Origin: Pleurotus djamor
Lineage: Eukaryota > Basidiomycota > Agaricomycetes > Agaricales > Pleurotaceae
Length of the DNA stretch: 30,864 nt
Assembly: GCA_029747585.1 (NCBI GenBank)
Contig: JAPEVF010000544.1
Coordinates: 1 to 30,864 of the forward strand
Direction of reading: 5' to 3'
Part shown: positions 9,050 to 20,275 of the stretch, one piece after another
Numbering within the stretch: position 1 is the first letter of the stretch
Layout of the letters: each line of letters opens with the position of its first letter
Notes under the pieces: generated by a model
The model's input: only the letters and a program-made list of their open reading frames with translations
Database searches by the model: none
What the model was told of the DNA's origin: nothing
Translations under genes and position numbers: made by a program

Positions 9050-10834
9050 ATGCCCGCTGTCGACCAAAGCATCCAGCAGATCCATGAGATCAAGGATCTT
9101 CAATACTGCCAGCGTCAGTGGTTCTCGGTTGTCTAGATGCCTAGCGCACATCGATTGATATTGATGGTTACTGACTCGTGGAGAATGGACAGTTGCTTGT
9201 GCGGTATTAGTTCTATACGAACATGGTAAGTTTTGTACTCATGTTTGGTGCGAGGTGACTTCTCTTTGACGCTGAAACATAACCATGACGTTGGATCAGG
9301 AAGTAAGTGACCGGCTTGGCAAAACTCCTGGATTTCGCCTAGGCCTTACCTTCCCTTAGGTAGAACTTGTTTGGGTAGGTGCCGTTCCCCCAACGACTGC
9401 GAGTTATCCTGTATCTCTCGCCAGAAAAAACGATGGTCACTTGTCAAAGTCTTGTTTCTCCTGGTTAGTTGTCATAAAGTGATTCTGCTAAGTGTGCGGC
9501 GAATTAATACATGGCGATTAGAATAGGTACGTAGGGGGCACGATACCACTGTGGGTAGCTACTACAGCTCTCTCTATGCCATCGGAACTCAGTTATCTTT
9601 GTACCGCAGTGGAAACGCAATAGGCAAGTCTTCGGCATGTTCTCAGCGGGGGAGCGAAGTGATGAACTCGATCGATTGCCAGTCTTCTTGGGTAATCCAA
9701 CGTCTGCCGAGGTTCGTCCCATTATTTCCATCCGAGCTACTGAAGCTCAAGTACCTGATCTAATTTCAGCTGTAAGAAAACTTACTTGGCTCTCTCATTA
9801 TCGCTTCACTCACGTACTTCTCCATGAGCGTAGATGTGTGTTGGTATTCCTGTAAATCCTTGACCTTCTCCTGACGTCTCAGGTCGATCATGGGCTTGGT
9901 TCCAAGCTATCCTCGGCTTTGTATCGATGTGGTCGATGCAAGGTGAACTCTTCTCAGCACGTTCGTTGCTGATAGATATGTGACTGAGCCTGCCTTCCTC
10001 AGGTATTCTCCTGCTTCGAGCACAAGCCATGTGCAAACCTTTTGGGTCTCCGTTCAAGATTCCCGTTCCTTACGCACTGGGTGGGGCCTTCCTCTCGGAG
10101 GCTGCGATGATGAGCACTATCCTCGGTTTNTCCTACTCCCGCATCTTGTGTCTGTGCTTCCTGTCCCATTNTTNTTCTTGTCGTCTGANTCTCATGAGTC
10201 TTCTTCTTCATGCAGCGGAACCAATAGTATTCCAAGCTCCCAATATGAGCATATGCGCGTCCACCAATACTAGATTCCTCTGGGCCATCTGGATTCCCCC
10301 AGCCGTGTTCGAATTAATGCTGGTCATCTGCGTCGTATGGGTCGCAGTCAAATACATGCAGCTTGAGGCCAGCCTTCAGAGTTACCGACAAACCCAAGCT
10401 GGACGCGCGATTTGGACGGTCTTGTTTCGGGATAGCATTCTTTTCCCTATATTGCAAGTATCCTTNTTTAAACCAAGGTTAAGCATCGGGAGCTGACCAT
10501 CCTTGAAGTGCAGTCACGCTATACATTATCAACGCCGTNAGTTGGAGTACAATTCCAGTGCGTGACTGCTCCTCCACGATTCGACCATCCACATGTAATG
10601 TGGCCATCCTGACCTCTCTGCCAGCATGAACTCGTCCAACTACCCGAAGCATTCGCGGCATGCATGTTAACCATCATCGGCTCTCGCCTCGTCTTGAATT
10701 TGCGCGATACATATTACACACCATTTTCAGACGAAGTCAACAACGCCATCAAGTCACAGCAGATAATACCTACGATATCAACTCATACATCAGCCTCAAT
10801 CCCTCAAGAAAACCACGTCCCAGGACAGCCTTAG
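9050..10834 (+). CDS. DUF6533-type multi-pass membrane protein with local lesions
   Basis: A seven-transmembrane-like family common in Agaricomycetes, of unknown function. Pieces read in order: MPAVDQ start (9050-9113), ACAVLVLYEH (9193-9235), MTLDQE (9283-9302), VELVW (9360-9374), KKRWSLVKVLFLL (9425-9463), NRYVGG from 9522, SWAWFQAILGFVSMW (about 9883-9942), GILLLRAQAM (about 10003-10125), EPIVFQAPN through LFRDSILFPIL (10216-10457), TLYIINAVSW (10514-10557) and GSRLVLNLRD (10625-10834). The YEH..TLDQEVE..W and NRY blocks and the final GSRLVLNLR block identify the family. Three problems remain. The second intron ends AA instead of AG at 9282. The splice at 10457/10514 is out of phase by one base. 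The join between about 9610 and 9883 is unresolved. Either the gene is decaying or the draft sequence has small errors; N bases lie nearby. Confidence 0.65.
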
Positions 10835-10951
10835 CGTAGGGTNCTACTTNATCTAATATTCTCGGAATATACAGCGTAGCATAATAAGCCGATGTGACTA
10901 CAATCCAAGAGCAGAGGATACAGATGCATGTGCGATGGTAGGATACAATGT

Positions 10952-12251
10952 TTAACCAGTCTTGTTTTTGCTTCTCTTACCCACTTGCGCTTGGAAACCG
11001 CTCTTGATTGGGTTGACAGACCGTCGACTACCACAGGATTCGCAGGACATGAAGAAGATACGGTTTTCCTTCGTGAGGAGGGTGTCTGGTGACTTGCACG
11101 TTTTGCATGTAACATATTCGACTATTAGAGATGATGNTAATGAGNGACGAGTGTGATCGAGGGGAAGAGCATTACCGATGTAACGTCGAAGGACGTTCTC
11201 AACTTGTTTCTGTTGGAATCTGCCCTTAATCACAAGACGGCCAGCACCGTCAACGCTACCAGTGGTACCCATTTCAGCGAACAGGAATTGAATAACGTGT
11301 TCCGGCTGGACGACATCAGTGGATGTTTGACANTTAGACNNAGNATCACTCACTTGTCGATGCATACGTTTACAGATATCCGAGATGTTNGCGAAGATGG
11401 ACTTCTTGTTACCCTCACGNTGTATAGAGGGCGGTGCGATAGTGTAACGCTTTTGTGATGAGGCAGAGAGGAGAGCAGGGTTGGCGGCGTGCAGTGAGGC
11501 ATAGAATCTTGTCAACAACTAAAAGATCGTGAGTAGACAGNTTATCCTTGGATGTAAANACTAACCTCGGGATAGGTGTAGTCTCGATCGCTCTTGAGCC
11601 AAGCCTCATTACCNGCNTCAACACCAACGGGAGCATCTGCCTGTGCGAAGGGATTTTCGCCAAGNTCAGCTTCATCGATGTGGTCGAGGTTCGGGTTAGC
11701 AGCAGGTTCGCCATCTTCCTCNTCTTCNTCTGCATTTTTGGCTTTCGAGTCGTTCAACTCCTTCTCGAATGCCTCCAAGTCATAGGCGCCCTTCTTCTTA
11801 GATCCCTTCTTTCGTTTCTTGATATCAGAGAAATCCAAATCCTCGGTCGCAGCGGGAGCTGCTGTGTTGGGAGTCGAGGTCCCGGAGTCTTCGCCCTATG
11901 AATTACACGGATCAGCTCCAAGACAATCACCTATCTAGAAATGAGTCAACGCACAAGGTCCATNGGAATATCCTTCTTCTTCTTTTTCTTCTTGAGGTCG
12001 CCGAACATGGCCTTGAAATCATCCTCTGGAGGCGGATCACTGGCCTTTGTGTCTTCACCATTGAGCTTCATTTGCTCATGAGCTGTCGTTGGACCCAAAT
12101 CNACTACATCGCCAGTGGTAGTCGTTGACTCGATCGTTTCTGGCGCTGGTTGAGTAGGATCCGCGTCTGCTCCCAGAGGATCCTCTGTGAAGGCTACGGC
12201 CTTTTTCTTGCGTTTCTTGAGGGAAGGATCGAACAGCGGTTCGTCAGACAT
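10952..12251 (-). CDS. SUI3: Translation initiation factor eIF2 subunit beta
   Basis: Part of the eIF2 complex that brings initiator Met-tRNA to the 40S ribosome. Five exons are inferred: 12251-11955, 11895-11566, 11518-11354, 11305-11176 and 11121-10952, giving 363 residues. The N-terminal half carries three lysine-rich blocks ([10 protein letters not shown], the KKKKKKK run before [16 protein letters not shown]), which in this family bind eIF5 and eIF2B epsilon. The core reads [15 protein letters not shown], then [17 protein letters not shown] and the [15 protein letters not shown] segment. The C-terminal zinc finger has four cysteines, in CKTC and CESC, followed by [10 protein letters not shown]. 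Several N bases leave single residues undetermined. The start MSDEPLFD at 12251 is the first ATG in the frame. It diverges from the ATP synthase gamma gene, with 169 bp between the two start codons. Confidence 0.95.
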
Positions 12252-12420
12252 GGTGGTAAATAAGCAAGCAAGTAATCGCCCAAGGTGCAAGTCGTATGTC
12301 GAGGCCGAGGACTGATCAAGTTGAAGCTCCGCCTAATCGTGGGAGCGTTTCCCCTTTCTCAGACAACCCGCCGTCAGTCTCCGAAAAGCGTCTCTCCCTC
12401 CTTCCAAACTTTCCGCCCAA
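12252..12420. promoter_or_regulatory. Shared divergent promoter of eIF2 beta and ATP synthase gamma
   Basis: Only 169 bp separate the two oppositely directed start codons, so both 5' UTRs and core promoters must share this stretch. I see no clear TATA box. The right part is C/T-rich on the plus strand, as is common before highly expressed fungal genes. A shared bidirectional promoter is inferred from the spacing. Confidence 0.5.
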
Positions 12421-13637
12421 ATGCTCCTTCGAAGCTCTGTCGCCCGCATCGCCCTCCAGCCAACGCTGGGCGCGGCCCCGGCTGGTGCGCGCAACATGGC
12501 TACCCTCCGCGAGATCGAACTGCGTCTCAAATCCGTAAAAAACATCGAGAAAATCACAAAGGTTCATAGTTCCGTTCTGCATGCAATGTCAGGCATGAGT
12601 TAACGTTGTTACGGTGAAAATAGTCAATGAAAATGATTGCCTCGACGAAGCTTGCAAAGGCGCAGAGGGCTATGTTGGCCGGTAAAGAGTACGGTATTGC
12701 CAACTCTGGTGCGTTTACTTCGTATTTCTCGCTCTATTTCCACTTGACAATATTGAAATGCTTTATTTGCGTGCAGAGGTCTTCAAGGTTGCTACCAGCG
12801 ACAAGCCGGCTCCTCGCAAACTCTTCCTCGTTGTTTCGTCGGACAAAGGTCTTTGCGGTGGTATCCATTCGTCCGTCTCGAAAGCAACGCGCCGTGCCTT
12901 GTCCAACGACCCCGAATCACCACTCGCTTCCGCGGAATCTCCCGTCACGGTCGAGGCTGATTCACCTATCATGGTTATCGGTGACAAGTCAAAGTCCCAG
13001 CTCTCCCGCGCCCTCCCCCAGAACTTGGTTTTGACTTTCAACCAAATCGGCCGTGATATTCCTACGTTTGCTGACGCTGCTGGTGTTGCCGACCTCATCA
13101 TCAAGAGTGGTGTTGAATACGACTCTGTTGTCCTTGTCTACAATCGCTTCGTGTCTGCTCTGTCGTATGAGGCTGGTGCTAGCGAGGTCAAGGGTGCTGA
13201 AGCCCTCAAGGAGAGCGGTATGAGTCTAGCTTACCGATAGCCGGCCTCGTGCTTACAAGTAGTAACACAGATGGTTTCAAAGCCTATGAGATGGAGGACG
13301 ACTTCACCAAGGATTTGGCCGAATTCTCCTTGGCCAACGCCATCTACGCCGCTCTAACCGAAGGTCACGCCTGTGAACAGTCTGCTCGGTACGTCTCCGT
13401 CCGATACACGGGGATCACCATCCTAATAACCCTCTGCTAGTCGCAATGCCATGGACAACGCTTCGAAGAACGCTACGGACATGATTGGCAGTCTCCAAAT
13501 GCAATACAATCGTGGACGCCAAGCCGCCATCACAAACGAGCTTGTCGATATCATTACTGGTTCGTCCTCTGTCAACCCGACACCACCGCCGTCACTAACA
13601 TCCATCCTCTCTCTCTCCAGGTGCAAGTGCTCTGTAG
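12421..13637 (+). CDS. ATP3: Mitochondrial ATP synthase F1 gamma subunit
   Basis: The central rotating shaft of F1Fo ATP synthase in the mitochondrial matrix. Six exons are inferred: 12421-12561, 12624-12708, 12777-13217, 13271-13388, 13441-13559 and 13621-13637, giving 306 residues. The N-terminus ([17 protein letters not shown]) is Arg-rich and lacks acids, fitting a mitochondrial presequence that ends near residue 25. The mature part begins [27 protein letters not shown], the conserved helix of the family. It continues with the [13 protein letters not shown] motif, and ends with [14 protein letters not shown] and a short GASAL tail on a 17-nt last exon. All splice phases fit. It converges on CAC2, with 311 bp between the stops. 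Confidence 0.96.
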
Positions 13638-13948
13638 TTGCCCTTTACCCTCCTTGCTAGATATGTTGTTGGCTTTTTTCAGTCAGGAATATAGATTTTT
13701 TNCTAGCTGAACTTGCCTNGAGGGCTAGTCATATTCGCCATAGCTCCCAAGTTGTTTCGGTGCGGAATATAACATAAATACTGGGACCAAGAGAGACAGC
13801 AAAAGAAAGAAATATCAAACGTATAAGATACACGAGCTAAGATATTACGCATGCAAGGTGGTTTATGCNACGTAGCTGTAAGCTAGAGATGTGTGGATAC
13901 AAAAGAGACNTACAACAGCTTCCGAAGAGTTGAAGACATCGGAAATAC

Positions 13949-16687
13949 TCAATCGAGGTCGCTAACCTTTGTGAGGGCGACCCGCCGTTTCTTTTTCGAA
14001 GGCTCTTTGGCTTTGCCGGTATCTTGGTCGCGTTTCTTATCCGATNTGATGTTAATGTCGTTACCTCGACTAGATGAGGTTGACTGGAAGAGTGCGGAGG
14101 GGAGAGGAGCTTCACCGTCAACGCTTGCAGGTGTTAAGGGCGGTTCAACGTATCCACGTTTAGCGGGGACAGTGGGNGTGACGATATGGGGTAGAGCTGT
14201 ATGAGAAGCCGAAGGCGTGGCCATGGGTGTCCCAACGGCAGAATGTGCGTGATGAGAGGTTGAGCTGCTTGAATGGAGCAGGGGTACGGCATTGTGGTGA
14301 GCAATGGATTGTACTTGAAGTGCAGCTTGTTGTGTGTGATGTGATGGTAATATCTCGTCAAATATGACAAGAGTGCAATAACCATCTCGTGCGGAAAGGA
14401 TCAGACATTGGCCATCGGGAGACCTAAATCGGTAATCAGCTTGATACTTCACCGTGGCTATCGGGACGGAGAGGCGTACCATGACAGGTCAGTGAATTCA
14501 TCGTAATGAAGTTTCGTTAACAAACAGATTGGACCAGCTTGTTGGGTATCATAAATGGCTACCGAGTCCATAGTGACTACGGCATAAAGCATTCGGTACG
14601 GCAGAGCAAAAACCGAGCTAGTTTCAGCGATAGCAGTGTGGATAGGTGTTTGAACCCGAGGGGCGGGAGTTGAAGGTTTGGAGGCAGCNGGAGTAGGTGG
14701 TCGCAAGTCGACGGGAGAAAGAGCAGGAGAAACNAGGGCATTNAGATTCGGTCCTCCGATATGCAANGGAGCTGGTGCCGCTATGGGCATGTGAGCTTGG
14801 GGAGGTGCGGAAGGAGTGCGTTGAGGTGTCAGGCTGGGTGTAGCACTTTGCAGCATTGGTTCGCCAGTTGTAGCTATNGCGCCCATGTTNAGCTCCAATG
14901 TACCGTCGATGCCCTTCTCAACGAGAGCTGTNTGTGGTTCCATTCCATTATCTATANTATTGGATACTCCTGGCCGAAGTTCGAATANTATNGGAGAGAA
15001 CTTCACNGCNACGCTTGCTTTCTTGTGACCCGGAAGTTGGGCGATGGGAGGTCGTGCGAAGTTTGCTCGGCTGTAGATATACACNGANGACGCGGACGAG
15101 GNCGAAGCTGGAAAGTCTGACATGATTCGTCCTCGGCGGCCNCGAGANGGGGTCCCGAAATCGTCGTTATTGGGCGTCTTCGAAGTTCCAGGTACAATGG
15201 CAGGATCCTCGAATTGACCTGCAGGCGTGAGGAGCAAGCCACCGTCCGGACTGAACGTAAGACGTCTGAAGAAATTCGTGAAACTTTCATCGCCNTAGAG
15301 CTTGACTTGTGACCAAGACGCTGGTGGCAAAGTGCGGATAGCTGGGAGTGCCGGCATAGGGGANGGTGACCGACCATACCTCCCAAATGTAGATGGTGAA
15401 CCTGGAGCGTTCGAGCCACTGAAGGACGATCTCCTTGAAGATGGCTTATCGATTGGAGGTGGAGGGAACATCGAGGTGGATGGTGTGCTTGCAACTGAGG
15501 TCGCTGGCGTCAAGGGTGTCGTATCCTTATTTGACCCGGAGGTTGAAGGCAGATCGTCCTTCTCCCTGGGGATTTCGCTGGCGACGGATTCCGCATCACT
15601 GACGGTAGACTCACGCCGAAACATTCGCGGCCTGCTGCTACTATGACCATGAGAGCTTGGGGTACGGCTGTGGCGCTGATGGGGCATACGTGTATTGCGC
15701 CCGACNGCGTGAGCCTCAAAGACCCCTTGTTTGGTGGATATTCGGTAGATATGCATGGAGCGGTCGCTGCTTTGAGTAGCTATATATTCGTTGAGGGGGT
15801 CCCACGCAACACCCTGAACGTAGTGACTGTGCTCCGCAATTTCGTGAACACATTTCCCTAAAAGCAAGATATGTCAATCATGGCATAGACGTAGACAGCT
15901 TTCATAGGATAGATACCATCAGAGGCGGCAAAAACCCGAGCAGCGTTGTCCGTGCTTCCTGCTAAGATATATTCACCGGTTGGGCTCCAAGCAAGGTCAT
16001 AGACCTGCATCGTGGTGCACCTTTAGGAGTTGTTAGCTGGTTCTAAACTATAATGAAGATGACGCAAGCTAACCTAAAGGTAGTTCGCGGTTTCCAGTAT
16101 TCTTTTTCAAGCTGCAGCTCTTCCGGACTCAGGTCGCTTCCATAGGTGCTAGTTTGTGGGTGTGACGCGGGTGCCCATATTATTATCATACCGTCTAGTT
16201 GGAACGAATCAGAAGGTTGCCAAATGACCTGAATACAAATTGCATACCATCACCAGCCGAGGCAATCAATTCGCCTTCAGGTGCATGAGTTAGCTGAAGC
16301 AAGTGGATTTGTCACTGGAGACGAACCATTTGGTGAGAACCGCACAACATTGACTGCAGCCGAATGTCTGCTCAACGTTGCCAGATACTCGATACGCGGG
16401 GCTCGCGGTACGATTTCACTGTCAGGTATGCAAGTGGGCCTCAAGTTGGGATGGACCATCCAAACCTGTTCTACGTATCAACGACCCATTGCGCAGATAT
16501 GACACGTCCNAATTCATACCCTAACATGATTGTCCTCTCCCCCTGTCGCAAGNCGATATGCCTGCCCAGCGTAATTTTGCTCCTGGCCTATCGGCGGACG
16601 CGCCTTTTTGAATGACATAGGCTGGAAGTCGCAAGTGGAGATTGGCTTGCTGTCGTGCCAACGGATTTCGAGTGTGCGGAAGCGCAT
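13949..16687 (-). CDS. CAC2: Chromatin assembly factor 1 subunit B (p60/Cac2), WD40 protein
   Basis: CAF-1 deposits histones H3-H4 on newly replicated DNA in the nucleus; this is its WD40 subunit. Seven exons are inferred: 16687-16520, 16465-16327, 16274-16248, 16194-16074, 16020-15917, 15857-14480 and 14423-13949, giving 803 residues. The N-terminus, [16 protein letters not shown], is the family hallmark. It is followed by WD blocks [90 protein letters not shown] and [20 protein letters not shown]. Long Ser/Pro/Thr-rich inserts in exon 6 and a basic C-terminal tail ([13 protein letters not shown]) make it longer than the yeast protein. Exon 3 has only 27 nt. Several N bases in exon 6 hide residues, and a further intron inside exon 6 cannot be excluded. 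Confidence 0.92.
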
Positions 16688-17392
16688 TTTTACGCGATTT
16701 AAGGGAAAATATGCGCGTCCTCNAACGGTATTGAGTCGGTNGTGNTGATGGTAGTGGAGAGAAAGATGAGTGCGGAANGGGACTCAATAAGGTCTAGTTT
16801 CACTGGATATTGAACTGGGATAAAGGAGACGCGCGTGACAGGCTCTGGGTCCTGGGATTCACCAACTGTCACACAAGGCTCGTANTACGGCCCATAGTAA
16901 AGTACAACGAATAAAAGAGTTCTTTCACTACGGAAAAGTACTCAGCATGTCNAATCTGNNGNNTNNNATAANTCTCAGAACCCTCGGTAAGTAGTAGGAC
17001 CCAGTGGGAACGAGTGAGCATCCCATGCTTTGTTTAAGTGAACCAGCCACCTAATTATGGAAAGAAAGATCATCCTGGGTCGTCCCTATGGTCGCGACAA
17101 AGCGACTGCCCGGTCGGGCCTGTATCCAGCCACATACCCATCGTCTTCGCCGGAATGNGAATGGGAAGGTAGCCCCTTCAACGACACGTTGTACGTGAAC
17201 TCACCTTGGGGAACGCAATCACTTTAGTCAATCCAGAACTCAATATCTGGTGCATATGAATACACACAATCCACATGGAGTGTAGATGAACTCGCAGTCG
17301 TATCACATAAGNAGAGCATGCCGGGCGGACGGCTATCAAAGTTGATAAGTTNTGGCAATCAGAGAAGTATACGAGAAGGAATACGCACGCGG
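16688..17392. other. Intergenic spacer with an N-rich patch
   Basis: About 700 bp between the CAC2 start and the NUP54 stop, both genes on the minus strand. It should hold the CAC2 promoter and the NUP54 3' UTR. A dense patch of undetermined bases lies at 16952-16972. I see no RNA gene or protein-like frame. Confidence 0.45.
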
Positions 17393-19267
17393 TTACCGAA
17401 GGGCACTAGCACGAAGCGAACCCCATAATTCGTCTCTATCTACCTCGTAAACTTCATCTGTCGCACTATTCGCCCTACCCATCACAACGTTGAGGTCCTT
17501 AATAGACTTCTGTAATATCTTCGTAAGATGAACTAGACCNGCNTGCTGTTCGGAGAGAACCTTAAATTCAGGAGAGGTGAGTGNGGNCAGCAATGGGGAT
17601 CCNGTCCGTTACGCACGGAAGCTATTTGCGCCAATCCCTCTTCATCGACCACAACCCATTCACCAGATCCACTGGGATTGCTGATGGCACTCCTCTCCTT
17701 GACAGCATTAATTGCGCCGACAAGAGCCCATAATTCGTTCAGTTTCCCCTTTCCTCTGTTCCTCTTGAGCTCCTCTTCGATGCTTTCAAGTTTTCCCCTC
17801 AGTTCTTCCTCTTCCGGCCGGATAGCAGAAGATCGAAGACTGGGGATGAGTAGATGAAGATGCTGGATGAGGGTGAGAAGTCGATGTGTCAATTGGGTTT
17901 GGACGGTTGATGCACGCAGTAAACGCGAGGAGTTGTCAGTGGCATGTCGCTGCTTAAGTGCCTGGAGGCGCTCTTTGAGTTGCTGCCGTAAAGACGGTAA
18001 GTTTCGAATGTAATCGTATGAAAGTGAAATGCAAACTTTTAGTTGTTCCTGCTGTTCTGAAGCCTTCTTAGTCTGTGCTTCAGCACGTTGCCGTACATCG
18101 TCAAATCCAACAGCTAACACTGGCACATGACTATGGTGTATGACTGAGTTGACATGCATGACGCGTAAATGAATCACGTACCATGAAGGATCAGGGTTTT
18201 CTCGCAAGGCCTGTTGCCAAAGGGCTTCATTGGTAGCATTAGGCGGCCGCCCATACATTTTAACCTGAGAGGGATCCACGAAGTTGTAGAAATAATGCTG
18301 CGGCCTGATCAGAAATCGGAGGGTTTCAAAGGACGCCGCGTATGCTCACTTGAAACCGACATTCTGGTGAGTTCGAATTCCACGCGCTCGCAATCCCTTC
18401 AATCTGCGCTATCAGCTTCGAGAACTGGGCTTGCGCTGAATCGACCTGGTTCTGGGGCGCTGATGAGGGGGTACGTGATGCCATTAAACTGCTTGCGCCA
18501 AGAGCTGATTGACCCAACATGCTCGTTCCGAGGGCATTGTTGCCGAATAACGGATTGGACGACGCGCCTAGGTTGTTTTGAGGTTGCTGACCGAGAGCGG
18601 AAGAGAACAAAGAAGGCTGGGGTTGTTGTTGCTGCTGCTGCTGGGGTTGGCCAAAGATACTCTGAGCTGGTTGTTGTTGCTGCTGTTGTTGTTGGCCACC
18701 AAACAGCGAAGAGTTATTGGCATTCGCATTGGTGTTCGTGTTTATGGACAATCCACCCGCGCCTCCAAATAAACCAGGCTTTGGCGCGAACGGGTTGGCG
18801 TTTGCATTGTTGGCCGTCGATTGCCCGAATAAACCACCCGCAGGTTGAGCAGGTTGGGCAGAGGCACCGAAGAGATTGGTCCCTTGTTGTTGGGGCTGAT
18901 TCGCGGCTGGATTACCGAACAAGCTGGCACCTTGTTGAGGTTGAGTGCTCGCCGCCGAATTGCCAAACAGACTCGTTCCAGCCTGTTGTCCACCAAACAG
19001 GCTACCTCCAGCCGCGGGTTGAGCTGGTGCTTGCGCGTTGTTCTGACCAAACAGACCACCACCAGCTTGAGATTGCTGCTGTTGCTGCTGGCCGAAGATG
19101 TTTGAAGTAGCTCCTTGATTGGCGGGCGCACCAAAGAGAGACGTCGCCTGTGGTTGTGCCTGGGCCGACGCGTTCCCAAAGAGCCCTCCAGCGGGTTGCT
19201 GTTGCTGAGGGTTTTGCGCACCGAATGCAGAATTCGTGTTACTTGTCGAGCCAAAGGATCCGAACAT
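17393..19267 (-). CDS. NUP54: FG nucleoporin Nup54 (yeast Nup57 homologue)
   Basis: A component of the central Nup62/Nsp1 channel complex of the nuclear pore. Exons are inferred at 19267-18350, 18297-18182, 18130-18037, 17982-17617 and 17560-17393, giving about 553 residues. The first 250 residues are an FG domain: repeated GLFG, SLFG and NIFG units separated by Gln/Asn/Ala-rich spacers with poly-Gln runs. The structured half contains CRFQ|HYFYNFVDPSQVKMYG, then CHVPVLAVGFDDVRQRAEAQ, then coiled-coil segments rich in Glu/Gln/Lys/Leu (EEELRGKLESIEEELKR), and ends in LTKILQKSIKDLNVVMGR. The 54-bp segment 18036-17983 has GT...AG ends and no in-frame stop; I treat it as an intron because the spliced coiled coil reads more smoothly, but it could be retained. 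The start MFGSFGS at 19267 is the first FG unit. Confidence 0.9.
18622..18693 (-). repeat. CAG/CAA trinucleotide runs encoding poly-Gln in NUP54
   Basis: Two imperfect glutamine-codon runs (18622-18643 and about 18669-18693), with a third near 19072-19090, encode uninterrupted Gln stretches in the FG domain. CAA and CAG codons are mixed, which limits slippage. They may still vary in length between strains. Confidence 0.8.
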
Positions 19268-19633
19268 GGTCGTCAATAATGAAGTTGGCGTGGAAAGACG
19301 ACAAGATGAGAGTAAGTGGCAGAGATGCAGGCTCAATCCTGGTCTCAAAGTCGATGACAATCAAACAACGCTCTTTGTATGGGAATGGTCCCAGAACTCT
19401 CAGCCTCAACGGTGCGCTCAAAATGAATATTTGTTCGTCATGTTAAAGGCCCTCAATCATAACCGTCATCCATACACAATGACGACAAGTGTAGATCGAT
19501 TCGATCGCTCGTCCTATGAAAGCACTCTATAGACAACCGTATAGAATGCATATGCATATGGGTGATATTGCCAATGATTTGCGCATACAGTGTTTTGTGT
19601 AACATAAAAATGTGAAAGCAAGGACGAAGAAAC

Positions 19634-20275
19634 TCAGAACTAAACACGAATTTATCAATATCAAGAGCCCGAACACAGTGAAGGAAGAATGTGCGCACCC
19701 TAAGGGCCTGGAAGAACCACTTGTTCTTCCCGCTGGTGTAACGATCTTCCAGGAGCTTCTTCACGGTCTTTTTGGCGTCCTCTCGCTGCGTGGGTTCCTT
19801 GAAGGTCTCCGAGGACACAACACCTTTCAGGCCTTCAAGTTCAAGGGCGTAACGGGTGGGGAAAAGATGGGAGTAGTTGACGGTCTAGCACCGGATCAGC
19901 GAAACGAGCAAGCAAAGCGCAGAAAATCCATAGACATACCTTGATGAAGGGCTTGACTTTGCTACGGAAGGCGACCTTCTTCTGGCCCATCCGTCTCGTC
20001 ACTTTTCTCGGGTAACGCTCAACACCAGCGACAATAGCATGGGGGTATGGCCTCTCTTTGGTACCCTCGTCCAACTGCTTAATGACAACAACCTTCTTCC
20101 CTGCTTGACGTCCTTGAAGGACAATAGCGACCTAACGACACAGGGAGCGATCTTGAGCAATTGCAACATATACGGAGATCCATAACCAAAGTCACCTTGC
20201 CTGGCTTGTATACTAAGGGAAAGGAATTAGCACGAGCTCGATTAACTAGACAGCGTCGGCCTCACCTCTGACCAT
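19634..20275 (-). CDS. RPL27: 60S ribosomal protein eL27
   Basis: A protein of the large cytosolic ribosomal subunit. Five exons are inferred: 20275-20266, 20212-20196, 20131-19940, 19884-19699 and 19639-19634, giving 136 residues, the usual family length. The protein starts [20 protein letters not shown] (a KOW-type N-terminal domain) and continues with [31 protein letters not shown] and [19 protein letters not shown]. It ends in [10 protein letters not shown]. Three exons are tiny: 10 nt, 17 nt and a last exon of only 6 nt (Phe plus stop). Without the final 59-bp intron the frame would run on for some 80 unrelated residues, so the splice is well supported by the conserved end. Confidence 0.95.

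Noticed and set aside
11548..11901. Plus-strand frame of 117 codons
   Set aside because: Antisense to the acidic/lysine-rich part of eIF2 beta; composition bias explains the lack of stops.
18214..19110. 298-codon open frame on the plus strand
   Set aside because: It is the antisense of the NUP54 FG/poly-Gln region, where repeated codons suppress stops on both strands.
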